Positions 15,001-21,704 of a stretch of 21,704 nucleotides of DNA are shown here, piece by piece. The stretch covers positions 1 through 21,704 of the IMG/VR virus record IMGVR_UViG_3300048549_000746. One strand, 5' to 3'. The notes beneath the pieces are model-generated. The model worked only from the letters and a program-made list of their open reading frames with translations. It ran no database searches and was not told the origin of the DNA. This stretch comes from a virus. Every line of letters begins with the position of its first letter. Within the stretch, counting starts at the first letter, position 1. The position numbers and the translations under genes were made by a program.

Positions 15001-18000
15001 TATTACGCCACTGCTTGATTGGAGTTCTAGATCTAATTACATACGAGTAATCTTGATAGAAATCTGAATCATGGATTCTCTGATTTCCAGAACTGATCTT
15101 TCCTCTATCAGACTTGAATACGCCAAGAGTCTTGTCTCTAGTTACGATAACAGGAGAGAATATAGACTTCCTGATGCTATCAATGATAGCAGTACCTTTA
15201 TTCTTACTCTTCCCAACAATCTGTTTGCCAGCTTCAAATACACCTACAATTTCTTGTAGTCTCATTATATTTGAACCTTTCTTCCATCCGTCAGGTGCTA
15301 CTCTACCTTGAGCAGTAACAGTTTGTCCAGAACGCTGTTCAATGATCTCACCCGCTTTAAACGCATCCAATTCAAAATCTTTCAAGATAAAGATGGATGG
15401 TGTCGAGTATTCAGAAATAATTGTGTTGTCTGTATGGAATCCAGATCCATACTTAACAAAATTGACATTTTGTGGAACACCAATATTTTCTGATTCAAAG
15501 AACAATTTGTTATCAGTTTCAATGACTTCTACTAATGGAGTTTCTGTATATGTACCTCCATTGATAATTCTGATCTGTTTGACAACACCGAGCTCAATAT
15601 CAATTTCTGTCTGTAATCCAGATCCATTACCACTCGCAACCACTAATTCTGGTTTAGAATACTTCTGACCAGGATTATCAATAGTAATTGCTTCAATTGC
15701 ATTAGTAGAGGCATTTCTAACTGCCGTTACTTGTGCCTTACATGAATCAGCAGGCACAACGCCTTTGATAACTGGCATTTGGGTATATCCAGAACCCAGG
15801 TTATCTAGTTTGACAGATGCAATTTTTCCAACAGATCTTCCTGTATAGTTAATATCTCCAGATCCATCATATTGTGGGATGTTTCCGATTTCATACACAA
15901 CTTTGGTGTCTGATGTGTATGTAACTCTCTTTCTACCAGAAAGAGGATCATCGATGACTCTCAAGAAAGATCCTTCTGTGTCTGTGGAAGAATTAGTGAG
16001 GAAGTAATAGTAACTAGTGAAGTTTACATCTTTACGTGTCTTTTCACCGATGTCTGCACCATAACCAAGTCTGATTCTGACATATGCACCAGGATTACCA
16101 GGTTCAGTCAGACCGACTTCTTTCTCTTCTGTAAAGACATTGAAGTTTGGACTTGTAGAAATATCCAGGTATGAATTCAGCATCGAAGGATGACTGACAT
16201 CGAACTTATAGAAGTAATACTTCTGAATGTCTACAACAGGATTAGTTATAAAGTTGTTGTTATCTAGAGAGAAGAGAAGTTTCTCTTTGATAGGATAAGT
16301 ATTAGAAATAGACACCACTTTAGATGGTGTGCTCTGGTCTTCAATAGAAGACACAGTTGTTAGAGGAACTGTAGATGTTGCGTTGTAATCCCAGTTGACA
16401 ATTAGTCTCTTGGTAGTCTTATTGTAAGACACAACAACAGGATCATTAGCAGTATTGCCGCCAAGTCTAGATCCAGGTGTAAAGTTGTAAGATGGATTGA
16501 AAGACGTTATATCCTTTCCATCACCATGATCTGACTTACTGGTGCCTTCCTGTGCTCTCAACACAGTCATCTTCTTATTAGCGTTGTCAACTGTGACAAC
16601 CTTGATAACTTCAGATCCGATAGACAGTAAATCATTTACTGCAATACCGAAAGTGTTAGTTACATTGAGATCTGTTCTGTCAACACCAAATCCAGCAGAA
16701 TCTACATTGATTAGAGGAGTGGATGATCCTGGGGAAGGATACACAGTAATGGTTCCAACCATTTCTGGGTGGGCAATACAGATATAGTAGTATGTACCAG
16801 CAAATTGTGGTGTGAATGTAATTGGGACAGATTGATCGGTAGAAGATCCAGTAGCAATATCATAATCCTCAATCTTCAATGCATATCCATCAAGTGCCAG
16901 CGTTGTGCTGTAATCAGACACCACATAGATGGTATGACCACCCATGTTGGGAATAGTGAGTGTGCTGCCAACACGAAGGTTGTAGGTGGGGTTTTCTTCG
17001 TTGGTAGTTAGATCTTTGAATATGTACTGTGGTAACAGTGAACCAGGAGGATAGAAGGTATCTACAGCAGTAATTACATATCCACCAATTGTATCGGAAG
17101 TTGTGATTTCATCTCCCTCTTCATCAACAATAAAATACTGAATACTAAAATTATTTGGATCTGTGCCCTGATAAATGAAGTTTACGTTACCACCGTCATT
17201 TACACCAAAAGCAGCTGCCACATATTCATTGGCAATGAAATTATCGTAGTCAGCTTCTGCAACGAAGAATCTCTTCGATAGATTTGCTTCTACTTGCGAT
17301 TGGTTGGTATACACCATACCAAGATTAGGACTCTGATCCAAATCAGCAGGATCTACTCTAGGGATAGCAGTTGGTTCTAAAGTTAAGATATCATCTCTAC
17401 GATAGTTAGAACCTGGATCGGTAACAGTAATGCTTTCGATATTGCCACTACCATCAAAATTACCAGTACCAACAACTACAGTCGCTTTTGCCTGAACAAT
17501 ATCATCTCTGTTCTTTGCAGAATTTGCAAATACCAGGGGTACATCATTATATGTGTTTGAATAGTAGTCTTTACCCAAACCGATGACAGTAGATGCTCCG
17601 ATACCACTATCGTCTACTTTGGCACTATATTGTAGATCAATTAGATCTAGTTCTTGGAATTTCTTCTTCGTGACATAGTAAGTAGTCTCTGTAGTTGCTT
17701 CATCAGGATCTACAATAATATCGATGATATCTCCACCACCAAAGTCATGTGCTTCAGCAGTTTCTAGAATAGCAATATTCTCTTCAATATCAGTGACTCT
17801 GATATTTCTACTTAACTCATTAATAATGACAATTTCTGTTCCAGCAGTGTTACCTAGGTCACTACTCTTCAAGATTACTTCGCCTTCTTCATAATTTAGA
17901 TAGTCATCAAAACTACCAGTCAATACTTTTAGTCTAACAGCATTCTGTTCGACTGTTCCTGCTAAAATCTGACCAGTAGCAATTTCTGTGGTGGGATCGT

Positions 18001-21000
18001 CAAAAAGTACAAGAGCAAGTGTTTCACCTTGAGTGTATGTACTATTTTTAGACAAGAGTATGTTAATTACTCTAGTAGAAGAATTGATGTCATATCCTGG
18101 TTCAAAAGTACCACTGATGTTTCTCAACACCATGGTGTTCTCTTCACTCACATCTCGGATGAGTTCGCCAGTAGCATTAGTTCCCTGTTGAGTGATTGTA
18201 TCGCCAGTAAAACCAAAGAAGGTTTGTAGTGTGGAGATTTGCGCTGCTTTTAGTTCTTTTGATTCGATACCAGTGACATCTTTACCAAATGTGGATGCAA
18301 CGATACCAGAAGCACCACTACCACCAGTTCCAGAGTCATCAACATAAATTCTACATCCAACTTGGAAATTGGGTTGCGAATCTTCAATCTTCACTGAAGA
18401 TACAAATCCAGAACTGACAGAATCTACAAATGCAATTTCATCAGCACCATTCTTCAATGTGCCAGGGACAAACAACCTTCTAGAGTTAGAAGGAATGGAT
18501 TTCTGTGTGATCTTACTTTCGTAGTTAGATCTAACAGGCAGAGAATAGAAATTGTCTCCAAGGATATATGGATATACAGGTTTGTTCGTAGCATCCATCG
18601 AAATGAAGTATGCATACGTTCCCTGTGGGAATTCTGGTGTTACACAGAATCTACCATTATTGATATCAAGACGAGTCTTACCAGTATCAACTGTAGCAAC
18701 CCACTCGTAGTCATCAACAAATGTGCCCATCTCGTATGGAGCATCGACGGGACCATCAGTTCTTGTATTCTTGAGTTCGTACCCACTGTTCATTCTCGCA
18801 ATGGAAGATGAACTGTCTAGAGGGTCAGAGAATGCATATGGACCATAAATTGGATTTCCATCATAAGCATACCCGAGAATTGGTGAGTGAGTGAGAGTTG
18901 CTGTCTCCTGAAGAGTGACTGGATTGATGTTATCCTGTAACTTTACACGCAGTCTTTTGGGGTTTGCAGCAACACCATAATAATATTCATTTTCAATTGC
19001 ATCCTTTACTGCTAGTCCGTTGTTATCATCTAAAACGAGCTCATTTTCAAAGTACCTATTTCGCACCCAACGATAAATTTTTGCAGTCGCTGCAGCTGGG
19101 TTGTTCTGACCTTCGGAGAACAGTTCGACTCTTACATTTTCTTGTGTATAGAATTTACCACCAGAGACTTTTTCAAATTCGGTGATTTTTCCTAACGTGT
19201 TGATCTTTGCACGATATTCTGCAAACCTACCTTTACCTGCTAGGTCACTGATTAAGATGAGAGGAGGGGCAGAATAATACTCACCACTGTTAATAACTCT
19301 GATGCTAGTAATTTCTCCAGAAGTCACAACCGCTTCTGCTGCACCATATCTACCAGCAGTGATCTCGATCAGTGGATCTGCTGTATAATTTTTATTTTTG
19401 ATCGTTGTGATTGCATTAACAGTATCACCTGCCAAAGAAGACAGAGCAATCGTTGAATCACCGTTCACCAGAACATAAGGAGGTTTGGTGTATCCAGAAC
19501 CACGATTCGTAAGGTTGTAAGTCTGAATATCACCATAAGCAATATTATTCTCACTCTTGAAACTAAAAGCAATAGAACCATCAACAAAGATGCCAATATC
19601 TCTTGTTGGGGTTTTATATACTTCTGGTGTTGTACTAGACTGCTTTGGAATTAATTTAAGCAGTTGAGGATCAACCAAAGGTGTAGGTTGAGTAGCACCT
19701 GTCAAAATCCTTGTAGAAGGATATGAAGATGTTGAGATGTAGAAATACTGACTATCTTCGTATATTGCACCTACATCAGCAACATAATTTGACAACCCTT
19801 GACCAACACCAGGATTCAGTGGAACTGAAGGTGTTAATGAACCAGGGTTCATCTGCCAACGAATTCTGTTAGCAGTTTGATCATAGATTACAGGATTCTT
19901 GGTTTCAAATCCTGGTTTGGAGATTTGTACCTTATCTCCAACTTTAGAATATGGTTCAGCAACATCAACATTTAAATTTGTTAGTGTTCCATAGACAAGT
20001 AACTTGACATCACCTTGATCAGTAGATGCAGTGACATTAGAATAACCTACTACAAGGTCACCCACATCGTGAGTTCTTGTGACATTACCACGCTCTCTAA
20101 TAATAAACTGTCTAGAACCCTTTCCTTCGTATCGGATGACTTCATTATTAATTTGAACGTATCCATTCTGTGTATTCCAACCTAATGTGGAGTCTACAGT
20201 GACTCTACTACCAGCACCTTGACTAGGCGTGAGAACCCTGTCCAGCACTGTCTTTTCAGGGATTGTAAATTCACCATTTACGGTACTTGGGTTAATGATC
20301 AGGTTGAACAACCCATAATCACCAACTTTACCAATGCCAATGACATTCTCAATACCTACAGATGCATATGAAGCATTTGGAGAGTTCTTGTCAGACTGCT
20401 GAACAATAGTTTGTCCAATCAACCAGTCGGCATCACCTTGTAGAACAATGACTTGTAGTGCAAATGAAGCATCCCAGTTGGATTCTGATACTTTTACAGT
20501 AAAGTCTTTTGGATAGTATGTTGTGGGGATATCATCAGCACTCTTCGAGACGATAGAGTTGAAGATAAACCTAATTGACTTGTCAGTTCCTTTGACTTTG
20601 TAAAAGTCAGCGATGTTCTTGATTAACTGACGTTTGTCGATATCTCCTTTGAGATATACTTCTGGCACATCAACCAGATATTCTCTCTCAAACGCCTTCA
20701 CAAGAGCGTACAGGAAGAGGTGACTTAAATTATGTACTACCGAACTGGTAGCGTGAAACTTTGCGTCAGAGGACGTGTATTGGGACTTTTCGTAGAGATC
20801 CCCTAGTTGGGTGGTTCCACTGACTCCTCTGGAGACTCCCAAAAACTCTGTATCTGTTCTGGAAGCATAAAAACAAATTTCATCACCAATTTTGACATAT
20901 CCATTCTTTCTGGGGAATGAAGATGCATCAGCAACCGCAATGGTGGTATCTGTAACAGAAATGCCAGCAGTTGTGGTAGTTTGTTCTGTTAGTAGATTTT

Positions 21001-21175
21001 TTTCGTAAAAATCGATATCACGGTATGATGTGATGTTCGATATAATATCTAAAGACTGACCAGTAGATTCTAGTTGCTCATAGTATGCTTCGATGACTGC
21101 CGCGACATTTCCATATTCAGAAACGATAAACGCAGGAAGCTGTGTCTCAATTAGCGATGAAATTTTATTACTCAT
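12077..21175 (-). CDS. gp7: Giant gp7-like baseplate wedge protein with YHYH and cupredoxin-like domains
   Basis: The product has 3032 residues; T4 gp7 has about 1032. The ATG start lies 4 bases after the gp6 stop. gp7 initiates wedge assembly and binds gp8 and gp10 in T4. T4-like core motifs: residues 10-60 (VIEAYYEQLESTGQ, YRDIDFY), 174-208 (VYLKGDIDKRQLI, DFYKVKGTDKSIRFIF; compare T4 IYLNADKRDAV and DFYSTKGIEASYKFLF), 253-315 (IGQTI…) and about 2040-2075 (SYVIRSRTPIKQWR, HPAGF; compare T4 VHPVGF). Extra material: an RG-x-x-GT beta module at 71-125, 321-377, about 1485-1545 and 2960-3028; a YHYH-type domain at about 760-882; a cupredoxin-like domain at about 1393-1480 (His1414, Cys1466, His1469, Met1472); GSGY repeats; and three DGV-type repeats near 2196, 2292 and 2391. 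I see no signal peptide or membrane segment. The N-terminal two thirds of T4 gp7 has no visible counterpart. The gp7 call is based on remembered T4 motifs plus synteny; a databank may simply call it a virion structural protein. Confidence 0.8.
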   Translation of the reverse strand: MSNKISSLIETQLPAFIVSEYGNVAAVIEAYYEQLESTGQSLDIISNITSYRDIDFYEKNLLTEQTTTTAGISVTDTTIAVADASSFPRKNGYVKIGDEICFYASRTDTEFLGVSRGVSGTTQLGDLYEKSQYTSSDAKFHATSSVVHNLSHLFLYALVKAFEREYLVDVPEVYLKGDIDKRQLIKNIADFYKVKGTDKSIRFIFNSIVSKSADDIPTTYYPKDFTVKVSESNWDASFALQVIVLQGDADWLIGQTIVQQSDKNSPNASYASVGIENVIGIGKVGDYGLFNLIINPSTVNGEFTIPEKTVLDRVLTPSQGAGSRVTVDSTLGWNTQNGYVQINNEVIRYEGKGSRQFIIRERGNVTRTHDVGDLVVGYSNVTASTDQGDVKLLVYGTLTNLNVDVAEPYSKVGDKVQISKPGFETKNPVIYDQTANRIRWQMNPGSLTPSVPLNPGVGQGLSNYVADVGAIYEDSQYFYISTSSYPSTRILTGATQPTPLVDPQLLKLIPKQSSTTPEVYKTPTRDIGIFVDGSIAFSFKSENNIAYGDIQTYNLTNRGSGYTKPPYVLVNGDSTIALSSLAGDTVNAITTIKNKNYTADPLIEITAGRYGAAEAVVTSGEITSIRVINSGEYYSAPPLILISDLAGKGRFAEYRAKINTLGKITEFEKVSGGKFYTQENVRVELFSEGQNNPAAATAKIYRWVRNRYFENELVLDDNNGLAVKDAIENEYYYGVAANPKRLRVKLQDNINPVTLQETATLTHSPILGYAYDGNPIYGPYAFSDPLDSSSSIARMNSGYELKNTRTDGPVDAPYEMGTFVDDYEWVATVDTGKTRLDINNGRFCVTPEFPQGTYAYFISMDATNKPVYPYILGDNFYSLPVRSNYESKITQKSIPSNSRRLFVPGTLKNGADEIAFVDSVSSGFVSSVKIEDSQPNFQVGCRIYVDDSGTGGSGASGIVASTFGKDVTGIESKELKAAQISTLQTFFGFTGDTITQQGTNATGELIRDVSEENTMVLRNISGTFEPGYDINSSTRVINILLSKNSTYTQGETLALVLFDDPTTEIATGQILAGTVEQNAVRLKVLTGSFDDYLNYEEGEVILKSSDLGNTAGTEIVIINELSRNIRVTDIEENIAILETAEAHDFGGGDIIDIIVDPDEATTETTYYVTKKKFQELDLIDLQYSAKVDDSGIGASTVIGLGKDYYSNTYNDVPLVFANSAKNRDDIVQAKATVVVGTGNFDGSGNIESITVTDPGSNYRRDDILTLEPTAIPRVDPADLDQSPNLGMVYTNQSQVEANLSKRFFVAEADYDNFIANEYVAAAFGVNDGGNVNFIYQGTDPNNFSIQYFIVDEEGDEITTSDTIGGYVITAVDTFYPPGSLLPQYIFKDLTTNEENPTYNLRVGSTLTIPNMGGHTIYVVSDYSTTLALDGYALKIEDYDIATGSSTDQSVPITFTPQFAGTYYYICIAHPEMVGTITVYPSPGSSTPLINVDSAGFGVDRTDLNVTNTFGIAVNDLLSIGSEVIKVVTVDNANKKMTVLRAQEGTSKSDHGDGKDITSFNPSYNFTPGSRLGGNTANDPVVVSYNKTTKRLIVNWDYNATSTVPLTTVSSIEDQSTPSKVVSISNTYPIKEKLLFSLDNNNFITNPVVDIQKYYFYKFDVSHPSMLNSYLDISTSPNFNVFTEEKEVGLTEPGNPGAYVRIRLGYGADIGEKTRKDVNFTSYYYFLTNSSTDTEGSFLRVIDDPLSGRKRVTYTSDTKVVYEIGNIPQYDGSGDINYTGRSVGKIASVKLDNLGSGYTQMPVIKGVVPADSCKAQVTAVRNASTNAIEAITIDNPGQKYSKPELVVASGNGSGLQTEIDIELGVVKQIRIINGGTYTETPLVEVIETDNKLFFESENIGVPQNVNFVKYGSGFHTDNTIISEYSTPSIFILKDFELDAFKAGEIIEQRSGQTVTAQGRVAPDGWKKGSNIMRLQEIVGVFEAGKQIVGKSKNKGTAIIDSIRKSIFSPVIVTRDKTLGVFKSDRGKISSGNQRIHDSDFYQDYSYVIRSRTPIKQWRNIIKDTTHPAGFKAFGEVYLETQAPAIMPVNQPVKKTTVIITGPPVSLSTVSTKRSITTSIFKVKDSRVSRGAGSVSVDEFDETLFRTRELELTPAFDGRYDPQTGLKIGNTQFTIIDKATGTAYTPYNEQELLMTIDGVAQRPGYSFKVTGNQLNFYEPPLGIRINEDQEVPAQKEYIRSFRFREDTDNSRYLKRLQNIADSFDGRTRIFDLKWEDGSLVKTSDKEDLFIYLDGVLQQGSYEIRRFSSANKADRIAFAKAPKNYKDLYDADAFPQELQNETYFYGFGVGLYERLGIDERVVPYNQYNQYLIYDSNNNVINSVDDKNLYVYVDGVLQNRELSYKIAGSLIRFNQAVPYAEQADGTYASARVDIIRLYGKDAIPTVTLFNHEPDVYYNRAKVEIDLASGYDSLTTWRTQNTTDTTIVKQGNNVWGDLISVSLGSGNKFVIELRSQNISSSASEPIIFDRNDGTPLTLNPDSFTITYVTNEDGDRILNRLEANYIPYLPTGDAFDSYDYRGEILKQHPNLRVGDKIQIDGEKSYRSIISSPLFARPTDYRDGEQISNNFFTKIAASGYDKEKFGEGLSVIANVDAGKVTSLDWNRRDLSYYFNNGILVNPTAYNYNTPPVLNFVPVNGEGGGAKARVIVYGGQIIDIEIVDPGSGYTKAPKVVISRGYSILRENNHPEFFMTRYTTGGGGQNLVATITAVSTVIPLYYKNIIESVGVVKVLDPVSFGAEVTRIIQFIGPAIGMGEVSEQNILTQIQYVVATESPAAVSQPAFTRIFPENMDVAFESFRAIKTRYFSSGVVALDENPVANPEYYSQGKLGTTVASFLDYLYLDVGYANVSGITLEQLELTYTQFNGISEGVDTWMENMAINASSLTTNGTLFNPGVPSLQEHVSFLDAPATDVSIVLYVPDTSRFPDSGKLLLGKELVTYTSKSADRFAGVTRGVDGTTAEAHTAGTFIRTIGLETTL
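16736..16999 (-). other. Cupredoxin (plastocyanin/amicyanin)-like domain inside gp7 (about residues 1393-1480)
   Basis: The segment has the shape of a small blue-copper fold. It begins with a strand (RVGSTLTIPNMGGHTIYVV, His1414) and, after a variable middle, reaches FAGTYYYICIAHPEMVGTIT (Cys1466, His1469, Met1472). These are the four ligands of a type 1 copper site in the correct order. The Cys-x2-His-x2-Met loop has the short spacing of amicyanin rather than the Cys-x2-His-x4-Met of plastocyanin. The glycine-tyrosine lead-in and the closing MVGTITV strand also match the family. Whether copper is bound in a virion is unknown. Confidence 0.78.
18530..18898 (-). other. YHYH-type domain inside gp7 (about residues 760-882)
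   Basis: The segment starts with SPILGYAYDGNPIYGPYAF (residues 764-782), which closely resembles the 'GYA.DG.PIYGPY' signature of the YHYH family (Pfam YHYH). It continues through a GTFVDDYEW stretch to an NGRFCVTPEFP segment and ends near YPYILGDNFY. The tetrapeptide that names the family is replaced by YAYF (residues 854-857), so both histidines are missing. The family's function is poorly known. Here it is embedded in a phage structural protein, so a structural or surface-binding role is more likely than catalysis; that is inference. Confidence 0.72.
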
Positions 21176-21179
21176 CTAC

Positions 21180-21704
21180 TTACTCTGGGTATACCGCGAA
21201 CTTACTATTAGCAACATCTACATCCAAGTACATATGTCTAGATGCATCGATATCGTTATTACGAGGAACGACACGAACTGAAATTCTGTTGTCGAAGAAA
21301 GTACCTTCTATAATAGTCACGTCATACAACTTGATTTCACCCTCGTCGTAATCAACATCGCCAATATAGTCCTTCAATACTATCTTTTCGCCAGTTCCAG
21401 GATCTAGTCTATATAGGATCATTTTGCCGAAGCGATCTTCCATATAGACATCAGTAACAGGATATTCACTGACTCTAAATGCTGTACTCTGAATTACAGG
21501 ACCATCTTCAGGGCAATTGCTCTTAAATGCGTTCTGGAAGCAAAGTTCATAGAAAGAAGTGCTGTTGATAAGAGGATAGAAATCCTTTCTCATCATTACG
21601 GTTGTAGTGTTAGATGTGATCGATCTATCAGAAGAATCGATGACTCCAATGTACTTACTATATCTAAACTTACCGTTGAATTTCTCGGTGCTTGATGCTT
21701 TGGT
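21180..21704 (-). CDS. gp6: Baseplate wedge protein gp6, C-terminal part (cut by window edge)
   Basis: The reading frame is open from the window edge (21704) to a TAA at 21180-21182, giving 174 visible residues. The methionines at 21591-21596 are internal: the frame continues upstream without a stop (…KFRYSKYIGVIDSSDR…), so they are not the true start. Seen: a beta-rich tail with YMEDRFGKMILYRLDPGTGE, then DYDEGEIKLYDV and a final segment with RISVRVVPRNNDIDASR, ending in YPE. In T4-like phages gp6 is the wedge protein that dimerises to form the inner baseplate ring, and gp7 and gp8 follow it in the genome. The assignment rests mainly on this order and on the general look of the tail, since only the end of the protein is visible (T4 gp6 is about 660 residues). 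The gp7 start lies 4 bases after the stop, which fits coupled translation. Confidence 0.72.
   Translation of the reverse strand, partial: TKASSTEKFNGKFRYSKYIGVIDSSDRSITSNTTTVMMRKDFYPLINSTSFYELCFQNAFKSNCPEDGPVIQSTAFRVSEYPVTDVYMEDRFGKMILYRLDPGTGEKIVLKDYIGDVDYDEGEIKLYDVTIIEGTFFDNRISVRVVPRNNDIDASRHMYLDVDVANSKFAVYPE

Noticed and set aside
21591-21596. Start of a separate 138-residue gene at the paired ATG codons
   Set aside because: The frame continues upstream without a stop to the window edge and reads as normal protein, so these are internal methionines of gp6.
1-21704. CRISPR array, tRNA, insertion sequence, attachment site or strong intrinsic terminator
   Set aside because: I saw no regularly spaced direct repeats, cloverleaf-like sequence, transposase motif or GC-rich hairpin with a T run in the short gaps. 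The repeats present are degenerate protein-level modules inside coding sequence.

Overview
This window is a stretch of the tail/baseplate structural operon of a T4-like myovirus, most likely a marine cyanophage (Synechococcus/Prochlorococcus) or a close relative. The case rests on three things: the T4 baseplate order gp6-gp7-gp8 with recognisable gp7 and gp8 core motifs, a giant DUF4815-type virion protein straight after gp8, and a downstream fibre-like protein whose N-terminus and 'IYYDGS'-type motifs I associate with cyanomyoviruses. GC looks to be about 40% by eye. There is no tRNA, rRNA, CRISPR array, transposon or integration gene. The host is inferred, not shown.

Every gene is on the minus strand, so transcription runs from high to low coordinates. 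In transcription order: (1) 21704-21180, the C-terminal 174 residues of baseplate wedge protein gp6, cut by the window edge; (2) 21175-12077, a 3032-residue gp7-like wedge protein, about three times the length of T4 gp7, carrying a YHYH-type domain, a cupredoxin-like domain and several repeat families; (3) a 54-base gap with two overlapping exact T4 late-promoter boxes (TATAAATA), followed by gp8 at 12022-10157 (621 residues); (4) 10123-2003, a 2706-residue DUF4815-type structural protein lying where T4 keeps genes 9-12; (5) 2001-1804, a 65-residue protein ending in a coiled coil; (6) 1807-1, the first 602 residues of a fibre/adhesin-like protein with a LamG/ConA-like segment at the window edge. 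Coding density is essentially complete. Intergenic gaps are 4, 54, 33 and 1 bases, and the last pair overlaps by 4 bases (ATGA), so the genes are probably translated as a coupled set.

As a system, gp6, gp7 and gp8 should form the baseplate wedge. The DUF4815 protein and the fibre-like protein probably decorate the wedge periphery and contact the host, with the coiled-coil peptide possibly acting as an adaptor. The most striking point is how gp7 has grown. Its T4-like core is present at about residues 10-315 and 1940-2075, but is interrupted by about 1,600 residues containing the YHYH and cupredoxin domains. Three small repeat modules recur in gp7, and two of them also recur in gp8 and the DUF4815 protein, which suggests the baseplate grew by shuffling a common set of beta-rich units.
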